DNA of 64,000 nucleotides from Amoebidium appalachense (Eukaryota; Ichthyosporea), in assembly GCA_963693365.1 (NCBI GenBank), contig CAVNZM010000010.1, positions 3,038,001-3,102,000 on the forward strand, read 5' to 3'. Position numbers and translations under genes: made by a program. Under the pieces are notes generated by a model. It searched no databases. It worked only from the letters and a program-made list of their open reading frames with translations, and had not been told where the DNA came from. Of this stretch, positions 53,273-64,000 are shown piece by piece; within the stretch, counting starts at the first letter, position 1, and the number at the start of each line of letters is the position of its first letter.

Positions 53273-53719
53273 AAAAAAAAAGCGGTGTTTTTCGGTCTTC
53301 TAGACTTGAAAATTTCTCTAATACGATCGATCGATTCCGCCGCTGGCGGCGGCCCGGCCCAGCGCGTTTGGCCGAGGACTTTTCTGCCAACTTTGCTTGC
53401 GCTTTGCACCTTTTCTCCTTACTTTTTCCCAAACAAAAAAAGCCTTAGTTATGCACAATAACCTTGTTTCATGTTATCCTGGCCCCTACACTTTCGAATG
53501 TTGGTGATGAGTGTGGAATATGGCTTGGGGTTTACGCTGTTTACTCGAGGCAAAGAGAAACCAGTCTCAGGTATGGGGGGGGTTTTGCTCGGAATATCCC
53601 CTCAGCGGTATATCATGATCACGTACATAGATGTCGGGTGGTGACTATATATCAGGGTTTACTTTCTCTACGAGACACCATAAAGACTACAAGGAGAAAT
53701 CAATTAGTTGGGGTTCCCC

Positions 53720-53720
<1 letters not shown>

Positions 53721-53767
<47 letters not shown>

Positions 53768-53798
53768 GGGCTCCCCTGGGACACTCGGTATCAGCTGG

Positions 53799-53872
<74 letters not shown>

Positions 53873-55600
53873 TGTGTGTGTTTGTGTGTGTGTGTGCGCG
53901 TGCGCTAGAATTTTGTAGTGATGTGTTTCTCAAGCCAATCAATACATCTAATAAACAGGTCGTAGTTACGCGTGTTTAGTATAAAATCAAGGATGTTGTA
54001 ATTTACAGGTAGGCTATCTTTCTGGGTGTCTGTTGTGAATGTGACGTGTGTGTGTTGCGGTATTATGTGGTCTATCAAACTCCATTTGGCGATACATGAC
54101 CGGCACGGCCATCTAGGTGTTTCTAGATGGCCGTGATGACCGGTTAAACTGGTGTGTGTGTGTGTTGTTTGGGCATGCAAATGATGCCACCTTATACTTA
54201 TTAGATCTCCACTGTATAGCACGTGTACAGTAAAAGCGTGGTAATTGATCAATAATACCATCAGCTAGAGAAAGACCAGTTCTACAGGAAGGTAATATGT
54301 ATTTAGGTGTTATACATTTGCGAGTGCCCGGCATATTTGGCAATATGGTTGAGGCGGTCAGTATATATAAAACGAGACATAAGGCTTAGTTTTTCAAGGT
54401 GTATGCTTTCATCGGGTCTAGTGTCGTGTGGTATCTTTTTCCATTTGTTATATTGCGTGATTATCTTGTGATTGTGTACATGTTTAATAAGTAAGTGGCA
54501 GTCCAAAGTCACACACACACTGTTGCGGGGTTTATTATTTGTATTTGTGCCCAGGGGAGAAGGGGAGAGAGAGGGAAGGAAAGAGGGGAGAGGTGAGGAG
54601 GGGACAGGTCGGATAGAGAAGAGAGGGTGGGAGGGCAAATACTTCTTTAAGCGGCTTATGTGCTTATTGAATTTCAGCGCGAGATAGGATACTCCAGCAG
54701 CTATTGGGACAAGACCATATATCGAGAGCGTTACAGGGCCTCCCAGGTTTACAACAGTTGTTAGATAGAAAGGAGGCAACTTCTGCTTCAAGGAAATTTG
54801 CCAAGGGTTTAAGCGCTCTAGTTCTCTCTTTCTTGATCCAAGCGGCGAGAAGGGGTAAACCATATTCACATGCCGGGAAGACAAAAGTGCGAATAAATGT
54901 AAGTCTAATAGAAGGATGGAGGGGTGTGTCTTTAAAAAATATTAGCCGAGAAGAAAGCTAACCGCTTACGAGCCAACTCTACCCTCTTTTCGACCATATG
55001 GGAAAACATAACACCAACAGAATCAACCGGAACACCAAGATATTTGTATTCTGGAACTATAGGTACAGGTTTAGATGATAATGTAAATGTGTGTAAATTG
55101 TTGGGTATATCAGGTACAAGAACACCACATTTGTCTATGTTAAGGATCATAAGGTTTGCCTTGCACCACTCTGACACTACATCGAACAATCTTTGCAGGC
55201 GTCTAGGGGTACGGGCAAGGAGGGACAGATCATCAGCATAGAGAAGTGCAGGCGGAAAGTTATTAATAGGGTCATCGTTTTCGGCGCAAATCTTGACAGC
55301 CAAATCATCTATAAATAGGTTAAACAAAAAGGGGCTAAGCAATGAACCCTGCAAGAGACCTCTAGTACGAGCAAAACCTCGAGAAGTCTTCTCTTTTGTC
55401 GCCCCCTCCCTTGCTCCATTCTCCAGCCCCCCAGGCTGCTTTTTTCTCTCTGGAGGTATTCTAAAGCACCATAAACGCTGCCCACTTGACACAAAGAAGT
55501 TCTTTTTTGAAATTCTATAGCATAGAAACACACATTGACTGTGTGCCATGCACAGAAACGCTGTTTGTAAGGTCATCTGCTCCTCACTCAGATCTGCCAT
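53721..55600 (-). pseudogene. Decayed LINE with poly(A) tail
   Basis: A minus-strand frame at 54932-55600 holds a non-LTR RT core: RGLLQGSLLSPFLFNLFIDDL (motif B) and ALLYADDLSLLA (catalytic YADD), then a LMILNIDKCGVL block and VPEYKYLGVPVD. Downstream frames (54303-54884, 53905-54261) continue out of frame, and one ends with a Cys/His pattern (CRSC, then H). On the minus strand the element ends in about 44 A (T run 53721-53764), preceded by a (CA)n stretch. No domain A or endonuclease was recognised upstream, so the copy is broken and probably 5' truncated. Confidence 0.8.
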
Positions 55601-56278
55601 AGTAGCCCACTATGGTCTGCACATGAGCGAGCAGATGTTGTTTAAAGACGAGCTCAGCCAACCACTACGTGTATTAGACCTGCGTGAGGTAACAGTAGTC
55701 CCACAAAAGCTGTTGTTTCATTTCAAGTTGCGAAGTTTATGGCGCTCGGAGCGGTTACCAGACCTAGACCTGGCTTACCGTTTCTGCTGCCCCCTTATTA
55801 CTTGTTCACATACCAAGCTAGTATGGTGTGCAATGAATAACAAAAGACTTTTGAGTGTCATACCCGTGCCATATACTCGAATAGAAGCAAGCACGAAAGG
55901 TTCTGGCAACAGCGCTTCGAACAGTGAAGCGAGGAAGCACAGTTGCAGTTCGACGCACTCCAGCCGTGGCCACAGTGCTGTCGAAGTATGATAAAATCGA
56001 TCGATCTGATAGAGTGCCAAATTCTAAGTCTAGAAGCGGTGTTTTGCCGTCTTCTAGAAATCACGACCAAGCCACTTTTGAGCATGCAGCTCTAAAACCG
56101 CTTTTTCATTAATAAACCGCGCTTCGCGTATTATAAAAAGTTGTTATAAATATCATAGGCTTTATAGCGACACCCTACTTGTTAGGGGTCTTCTGGCAAG
56201 AACGTGATCGAAAAATAAGAAAACCTCAAATTTTGCTCTAGAAGACGGGTATTTACGTCTTCCGGTTGGCATTGGAGA
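55601..56278. other. Right part of the insertion between the split tandem repeat
   Basis: No gene recognised. AGCGGTGTTTTGCCGTCTTCTAGA at about 56036 resembles the left insertion edge (53282-53306), and a second TCTAGAAGAC motif lies near 56240. These may be terminal repeats of a carrier element that contains the LINE. Confidence 0.4.
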
Positions 56279-56342
56279 TAAAGTACCAACAAGATGGCTG
56301 AGGGGTGAACTTAAAAAGTACCAACAGGATGGCTGAGGGGTG
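56279..56342. repeat. Tandem repeat, right half
   Basis: Two further units of the AAGATGGCTGAGGGGTG repeat, in register with 53112-53272. Confidence 0.85.
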
Positions 56343-56669
56343 TCACTGAATTTATGTGTTCCCTTGCATAATCAATCATTGGAAAGAGGCACATGCCTGG
56401 CTACTATGTAGTGTCTTTGATGCTGGTTTGCGCATGGAAATCATGCAAGTAGGCTGAAGAATCCTTTTTGATCTCACAGCGCCTCCAATGTTCCTCTCCT
56501 CCCGACGCCGTGGGGCACACACACATACTAAACACACACACACACACACACACACACAAATTCGAACACCTTACCTACACGTGCACAGACAGTGTCACCA
56601 TTGATATTCGTGGCCACACACCGGACCGTCGACCGGCATATATGCCCTCTGTGCTGACAAACACACGCC

Positions 56670-56734
56670 TCCCCCCCCCCCCCCCCCCCCCCCGCCCCCC
56701 CCCCCCCCCCCCCCCCCGGGGGGGGGGGGGGGGG

Positions 56735-56792
<58 letters not shown>
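56670..56792. repeat. Head-to-head poly(C)-poly(G) tract
   Basis: About 48 C (one G at 56694) are directly followed by about 75 G (one C at 56735). The two halves are complementary, so the tract could fold on itself. Confidence 0.93.
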
Positions 56793-56794
<2 letters not shown>

Positions 56795-57283
56795 GGAAAA
56801 TGCATAAGTGCATACATAGCATGATTATCATACTACAGTCTGCTTAGCATAATATGCACCGGCCCGCTCTAGAGTGTGGGCCGGCCAATCTCGCATGGCT
56901 ACATGCTTGCATGCAGCATGTACGTGAGGAATCCGCAAAACTTTGTACAAGACTTGAAGCAATCAAAGACGCACACATGTAAATGTACATTTGCCTTGTA
57001 ATTGCCAATGGTTGTTTGGAAAAGCCTTAAGATAGCCTTTAAAATTAAAATTTAATTTTTGGTTTTTTCTTTTTTTTTTTTTTTGCTGTTGTCTTGTTTT
57101 GGTTTTTTGGTTTTTTGCTTACTTCAGACAGACAATTTTTCTTGGCCTCCTTTACGTTGGCTTGCAATTGTGCCGATTTTTTGTTTCAAAGAGCACAAAT
57201 GTTAAACTACACCGTGAAGCACACACATGTACTACATGCACCCCCCCCCCCCCCACACACACACACACGCACACACCCACAAG

Positions 57284-57314
<31 letters not shown>

Positions 57315-57443
57315 GTGGCACATACACACATGTGCACACGCACACTGTGACAAGCACACTCAGACACACCGGTACCGACCACACACAGACTCACGTGCAC
57401 ACAGTGGCACATACACACACACACACACACTCAGACGTGCGCG

Positions 57444-57478
<35 letters not shown>

Positions 57479-59278
57479 CGCACACACGCACACACATAAG
57501 ACGTCCACTTGCCACACCCATGCACTAACTGCGACGCATGTACACAGACTTCAAACGTACACACAGGCTCTGCACGCCAAAAAAGCTGTGAAGAGTTCAA
57601 ACAGCCACAGCAGACTTGTACACTGGGGCCCACAGTGCGCCGGGGGGTGGGGGGCTGGCAGAGGCCGCTTTGAATATAGTCAAGGTTGTCATTTCTTATT
57701 TACTCCCTTGCCCAACATTTCCCTGTGGCCCCTGCAAAACTCATGGCGCCAACGTACGATTTTATTGGCCCGACACAACAGTCTGGAGAGTGACAGTCCG
57801 ATTGTATATGTTGGCGGCTTGCGTACACAGTCGAGAACTGACACTACCGCTGTACATAGACTACATTGTGTATCTTACTCCCGAGGTTTGCATCCTGATT
57901 GGTCGCCTGAACCGGAGACGGTGCAGGCTATTTTTGACAGCCAATCACGTTCATCTTTGTGACTGGAGCAGTGGAGCTCGAGATCTAAATACCATCGCAA
58001 GAGGCTTTGTACGTGGGCATGCGTGAGCTCCAATGATGCCCCTAACCTAATATGTCTACAACAAGAGCCAGAATAAAATTCAACCAAGAAGTAGAAAATA
58101 ATAATATTGAAACTCAGGCCTCTTTTTGCGAGCGTTTTCTCCAAGTCTCCCGCCTTTGTTTTCCGGCATTACTTAGGTATGCACGTGCACGCGCACCCGT
58201 TTAAATTTTTTGCGTGGGTGTGTGACTCCACGTGACTGTCATCGTTCAGCAGCCAATCATTTGCCGCCCTCATTGTGTATGTTTGGCCTCGTGGCGTATA
58301 ATACCGACACACACCCGTGAACTTGGGACCCTCACAATTGACCAATATTAGATCTAATTGGGTCAAAAAATTGGGCCTAGAATCTGGGCCAAATACTATG
58401 ATCCAAGTGTTGAAAGTCAAGTTAAGACCGATTTTACTTAGAGAAGAGGGTTTGGTGTTCTAAGTGAAAATTTGGTAAATATAAAAACACGCAAAGTTTA
58501 TATAAGTGACTAGGGGTATCCGACGCCGCCTTCACTGTCAAAACAGGCCAAACCCGCCTGGACTTGGGCCCAGGCTGGTAGCGACCTGGGCTCACCCGAA
58601 TAAGCCTCTGGCCCGCTGTGATCGTGGTTTTTGCCTGTTAAGACCATGAAGAACGGGTCAGACACCATATGCTGCTTATATAAACTTAACGCGTTTTTAT
58701 TTCAACCAACTTTTTAATTATACACACAAAACCTGTTTTCTATTGTAGTTTTGGACTTTATGCACTTTAAATGACTTTGGATATGACCTACATGGTAGAT
58801 CTAAGCCCAACTTTTGAGTCGCCGCCGATCAATTATAGATCTGAAATTGGTCAATACCCAAAACCACTCACAGCTCTCACAGCTATAAAGGTCGCCCCCC
58901 CACCGTTTCTTTGTTTCAATCGCTGTGTGGCAGCCGGGGTTAAAGCCTTTTCTTGGATAACATATCTGATACAGAGTCGTGTCCAAGGCTTGGCGAAGTT
59001 GCCTTCAAAGGTGCGTGTACACACGAGCGTTCATGTTGATGGTGTATTCACGGAGAGTAGGTAACAATCCACATGTTGATCGATTGCAGCTTGGACCATA
59101 CGGGAATTCATAGCTACTTTACTTGGAATTTGATGAACACACCAATCCAGACATTTGCTTGCATGTCACCTCACCACACAGGCTGCACGGTGTGTTGAAT
59201 CTGCAGGCACACACACACTCATGTACACTGAGACACTGGTTTTTCTGCAAGCACGCATGCGGGCGCGACCGCGCGCGA

Positions 59279-59341
<63 letters not shown>

Positions 59342-59726
59342 CACACACGTGCATGTATACATGCACACACACGCACACATGTGCGGGGGCTTGCACCATA
59401 CCACAACAACCCTGTTTCTGCGACACACACACCGCACATCTCATTGCATGAAACCATATTCTGAATTCACACATGCTCACACCTGTTGGAACATGTCTGC
59501 TTGCAAACACGCTCGCACCAACACACTTGCACATGCAAGAATGTGCACACATGCAGGAATGTGCACGCATGTGCACAAATACATTCACACCTGCCCACCC
59601 ACCCACCTACACAAACATGCACAAGCACGCACACACATATACACCTGCATAATCGCACATGCAAGCCAACTAATTCAGTGAATCACATGATGCATCATAT
59701 AACACACACACACACGCACGCGCGCG

Positions 59727-59772
<46 letters not shown>

Positions 59773-60155
59773 ACGCAGGCACACGTACACACGCACACCC
59801 ACACATCGCGCACACACACACCGCATACACACACATATTAAAAGAAAAAGAAAAAAAAAATGTTAGATGCGCATGTAATGTCTACTTCGCACACATACAC
59901 CCGTTGACCCAAATACGGCACATGTATGTGAAGAGTGCTTAAGGAGCTCTTATCGAGCCAAGCAAACCATCCACAAAGGCGTCGACCTCTCGTCGCGGTG
60001 ACGGAGGCAAAAAATATTAGATTTACGTTAGTTGAAATCTGCAGCCAGAAAAATGGAAGATAGAGTTCCCCTTGAACCTGCGATGTTCTAATACATGGCT
60101 GGGCTCACAGAGAGCAAGCAACCAACATCGGAACCCCCTACCTTGCGCAGTGAAA
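56793..60155. other. Intergenic, microsatellite-rich, no recognised gene
   Basis: AC arrays at 57255-57315, 57415-57475, 59280-59336 and 59722-59771. The stretch 57580-59110 is ordinary-looking sequence with only short frames and no known protein. Confidence 0.55.
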
Positions 60156-61241
60156 ATGGTTGCGCGGACCATCAACGAGACCCTCATGGAGGTGGAGCAC
60201 ACACCACCCGTGCACAAGCGCATGCTGGACATCTTGCCGGGTGTGTCTGGTGGTGTGGCACGTGTCATGGTGGGTGTCACGGCCGCGTGTTTGTAGTGTA
60301 GTGCATGTTAGTAAACCGTGCCTGTTTGGTAGTGTCCAAAACGACATCATATGTGTTGCGCGCTCAGGCTGATGTGTGTGCACTTGTGGGCGGGTATGGG
60401 GCAGTAAATCAGCGACCCTTAGGCGTTTGCCAAATGGTAAAATGGTTTCTCTGGCGCCTTTCATTCTTCTGCCAGGTATGCACACAACAAAAACCAGAGC
60501 ACGGCTGTCTGTGTGTTGAAACCAATAGGATGACTCTTTCGCAAAATAGAAAACACATGTACGATTCAAGCAACACATGAAGTCTTATATACTGTTCCAA
60601 TGTATTTGCAGGTGGGACAGCCGTTCGACACCATCAAGACACGGCTGCAGGTGCTGGGCCGAGGCACTGCCCTTGCGGCCACCCTGCCGCCCTCACAGAC
60701 CTACAAGAACAGCTGGGACTGTGTGCAGAAAATGGTGTGTAAGGGAATCCGATGAATTGGGGTTGGTGTGTGAGTGCCTGGCCCACACGGGGGGGGGGGG
60801 GGGGGGGGGGGAGGGGGGGGGGGGGGGGGGGGGGGGAAGGGATACACAGCAACTAGTACTGTAGCACAAATTCACGCACACATTGGCGACCCCCCCCCCC
60901 CCCCCCCCCCCCCACCCCCCGCGCTCCTCCCGCCTATCTCCTGCCCTCCCTTTTCCCCATCTCCCCCCTCTCATATAGCCATTCCCCCCTCCCCCCTCCC
61001 CCCCCCCCCTCCCCTCCTCTCCCCCCCCCCCCCCCCCCTCCCCTCCCTTCTCCCCCCTCCCCCCCCTCCCTCCCCTTCCCCCCCCCCCCCCCCAAGGAAA
61101 AAAAAAGGAAAAGAGATGGGAGATACACACTCACACAGACGTACACCACAACACCACACACAAACACACACACACCACAGTGTCACACACAAACACACAC
61201 ATAAACAAACACGCAAACACACACACCAACACACACACCAA

Positions 61242-61320
<79 letters not shown>

Positions 61321-61463
61321 GGGGATGAGCGCATGTGCACTCCCACTTGCTATACTGCTTGGAAAGAGATTCTGAAGATAGCGTACTTTATACACCTTCC
61401 AATAAGTATTATCACATTGTTCGCATGTGCGCGCAAATGAACACACACGCGGCACGAACACAC

Positions 61464-61548
<85 letters not shown>

Positions 61549-61569
61549 CATACCATGACACAGCGCACA

Positions 61570-61600
<31 letters not shown>

Positions 61601-62916
61601 CAGAATAAATGTGGAGCAGAGGCAGGATTCGGTCCTGTGACCTCTGTAAGAGACAATCACTTCTACATAGTGGATCGACAGTAGAGAGGTTCGCAGGAAG
61701 TGGTTTGAGATCACGGATCCTCCGGTACCATCTGAGGATGGCCGGCTGCTTTATATACCTGAGCGAATGCCAGTCCGCGAATACATCGTCCAATAGGATT
61801 ACAGATACTATCTCAGGATAGATCGGGAATATGTACTAGCCAATAGGAAGAAAGTTATGTTTCCTGGCGTATGCGGCCCCAGGCGGTCCCCAAATACGCG
61901 GGGGCGGGATAGGCGGGAACAGGCTAAGTACGTGACTGGGAAGAGCAGGAATAAACAATAGACTTTTCTATCATAACAACACACACACAAACACACACCC
62001 AATGGTGGATGCCCCGGCACACAACAAGCACACCCTACGGCTCACACACGCACCCACACCTATCCACGTTTACTGCAGTCATTCTCATATACATAATTCC
62101 ATGCAGATGCGCACTGAAGGTTCCCTGTCGCTGTACAAGGGCACGGTTGCCCCGTTGATCGGTAACATGCTCTTGCTGGGCATCCACTTCCCCGTCTTCA
62201 CCCGCACCCGCCACTGGCTGCAAGCACAGCAACCTGACACCGCCTTCAATCCTGCACACATTCTCATTGCTGGTGCCGCAGCCGGTGGAGCAGGGTCACT
62301 CATATCTACCCCTGTAGAGTTGGTGCGAACAAAAATGCAAATGCAGCGAAGGGCAGCGCTGGGGTCAGGCACGGGTACACAGGGGGAGTGGTACCGGGGG
62401 TCTTTGGACTGCATGAGGAAGGTGGTGGCACGGCACGGGGTGAAGGGCCTGTACAGGGGGTTCACGTCCACCGTGCTCAGAGACATGCAGGGCTACGCAT
62501 GGTTCTTTCTGGGCTACGAGGCTACCACTCATTTGCTGGCTGGGCCGGGGAAGACGCGTGCGGACTTGCAGTACTGGCAGGTGATGGTGGCCGGGGTGGC
62601 GGCAGGGTTTGGGCTGTGGGGCAGCATGCTCCCTATCGACACGATCAAGTCCAAGCTGCAGGCAGACGACCTTGCAAACAAGCAGTACAGAAACACAATG
62701 GACTGCTACAGGCAGACGGTGAGGGTGGAGGGCCAGAAGGGGCTGTGGAGGGGCTTCAGTGCGGCCATGTACCGGGCCATCCCCGTCAATGCGGCTATAT
62801 TCCTGGCCGTGGAGTCCACCAGGCAGTTTGTCAACAGTGTGGATTTGGATGCATGCCGTGCAGAAACTGCCAGCCGCACAATAACGAAATGTGTGCATGC
62901 AAATAGAAAGGTTTAA
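60156..62916 (+). CDS. Mitochondrial carrier family (SLC25) protein, 3 exons
   Basis: Exons 60156-60269, 60612-60734 and 62107-62916 join in phase (1047 nt, 348 residues). The three tandem carrier repeats each show the family signature: QPFDTIKTRLQ (repeat 1), TPVELVRTKMQ (repeat 2) and LPIDTIKSKLQ (repeat 3), with the usual downstream aromatic/Gly motifs SLYKGTVAPL, GLYRGFTSTV and GLWRGFSAAM. About six membrane helices are expected in the inner mitochondrial membrane. RAIPVNAAIFLAVES resembles the carnitine/ornithine branch (SLC25A15/20/29/45-48), but the substrate is not certain. Start at 60156: the frame is open upstream to 60072, but this Met begins the usual short N-terminal tail. The second intron holds poly(G) and poly(C) tracts, (GA)n and (AC)n. 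Confidence 0.88.
60790..61091. repeat. Poly(G) and poly(C) tracts in carrier intron 2
   Basis: G tract at 60790-60836, then C-rich pyrimidine sequence at 60891-61092. A (GA)n run at 61260-61310 ending in G and an (AC)n array at 61464-61544 follow. Confidence 0.9.
61600..61865 (-). repeat. Possible tRNA-derived SINE in carrier intron 2
   Basis: On the minus strand AGAGGTCACAGGACCGAATC resembles a tRNA variable loop and T arm (B box GGTTCGAATCC with two changes), preceded by an anticodon-arm-like CTCTTACAGAG. A TATGTG/(GT)n tail follows. The upstream A box is not clear. Confidence 0.35.
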
Positions 62917-63969
62917 TGCTGAATTTTCGGCATATTATTAGATACATGTTTGTTTGCTGCGAGTGGCCTAGGGTTTGGGCAGAGGGTGAACGTGTACCTG
63001 ATTTAGGACAAATTTCAAGTGTTTGCTGCAAAACGGCACAAGAATGAATGCGACGGCCGGCAGAAGACTTGCCATGTAAAATACGAGCTCGCCATCGTGA
63101 GTATATTTGGGAGTGATTGTACATAACCTGTAGGAATCCCATCTTCTGCGTCCGCGAGACTTGATGCTATAGTTATTCTATAAATTTTACTGGTCGAACT
63201 GTGTCGCAACATGCAGTGATATGCCATCGTCAACCTTACTTTTCCCCAACGATTATACAGTTTTAACCTGTGCACGATAGTCAAATGATGTAACAGAGTC
63301 ACGGATGCCTTTCTTGAAGCTAACAAAGGTGGCATTCTGATAAAAAGTGCAGAATAAAAGGTGCACGTACATTCAGGGCCCTTACTACCACGAGCACGGT
63401 TGTTATTTTGCTGTAGCTCGGAAATCCGCTTTCAGTCGTTTTGCTGGATGTCTAGCTTATACAGTTCAGCTCAGGATCAAAATATCCGGGCTGGTACTAC
63501 GTAGGCGTCATTCATGCAGTATGTAGTGGTGTTTACGTAGCCGCGGGTGCGTATGTGTGGGTGCTTACACGATGGTATACAGTTGTGTGTTGTGTTGTGT
63601 TGTATGTGTGTGTGACACTGTGTTTATGTGTAGATTCAGGCCCAGGCTCGCCACGCAGACCTGCCCGTTCATCCGGGTTGTGTTTGTGTGCATATTCGCA
63701 CACATCTACACACGCACACACCCACACACGCGCACACGCACACACAAACACCACACACACACGCCAACACACACACACCCACGCACGCACAAACAGACAC
63801 ACGCACGCACGCACGCACACGCACACACGCACACACGCACACACACATGCACACACGCATACACACACGCGCGCCCACACACACACACAAACCCACGCGT
63901 ACGCACACCTACATACACATGCAGGACACACCACACCCACCCACAGTGTCACATACGCGCATGCACATG

Positions 63970-64000
<31 letters not shown>
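62917..64000. other. Downstream intergenic sequence with AC/CACG-rich end
   Basis: No gene recognised. 63690-64000 is dominated by AC and ACGC repeats and runs off the window end. Confidence 0.6.

Noticed and set aside
57588-58144. Overlapping frames of 90-136 codons on both strands
   Set aside because: No recognisable protein, and composition is the same on both strands.

Overview
The window is nuclear DNA of a eukaryote with an intron-rich, repeat-rich genome. All five protein-coding loci that can be reconstructed are broken by GT-AG introns. The introns are filled with long (GT)n/(AC)n arrays, (GA)n/(CT)n arrays and poly(G) or poly(C) tracts of about 15-75 bases. The gene set (a chromodomain-SET H3K9 methyltransferase of SUV39 type, a two-MRH-domain erlectin, a type-II DnaJ protein, a histidine phosphatase, an SLC25 carrier) fits an opisthokont, perhaps a unicellular holozoan such as an ichthyosporean. 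That placement is inference from protein resemblance only.

Layout. 1-17,000 is a transposon graveyard without a recognisable host gene. It holds tandem repeats (0.85-2.1 kb), a full-length and apparently young Ty1/copia retrotransposon on the minus strand (3340-10114, LTRs identical by eye, target duplication CGCAC, and an empty-site paralogue at 61-470), a LINE RT fragment (about 10.5-11.2 kb), a shuffled inverted-repeat block (11.3-15.15 kb) with a solo copia LTR (12009-12980, target duplication ATGAC), and a poly(A)-tailed retroposed insert (about 15164-16331). 17020-25423 (+) is a 17-exon SUV39-type gene. 26728-37169 (-) is a 4-exon DnaJ gene with one intron of about 8.5 kb. That intron carries tandem composite retroelement units and a reverse transcriptase resembling Penelope-like elements. 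38208-40172 (+) is a 3-exon phosphoglycerate-mutase-like phosphatase. 41082-52735 (+) is a 13-exon erlectin/OS-9-type ER lectin whose sixth intron holds an inverted copy of the same composite unit. 53.1-56.3 kb is a tandem repeat split by a decayed LINE with a 44-base poly(A) tail. 60156-62916 (+) is a 3-exon mitochondrial-type carrier. The remainder is gene-poor and microsatellite-rich.

The host genes do not form a pathway: chromatin silencing, chaperoning, ER quality control, phosphatase and carrier functions lie side by side. The most unusual signal is the retroelement system. Several modules (a roughly 270-bp structured module, the RT element and a roughly 2-kb composite unit) all end, in their sense orientation, in oligo(C), and are joined to each other through poly(G)/poly(C) tracts. 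A filled site and an empty site for one such insertion lie within the window, in the two tandem units. This suggests retroposition primed at or targeted to G tracts. A second oddity is an intronic array in the SUV39 gene that repeats acceptor - 10-nt pseudo-exon - donor eight times.
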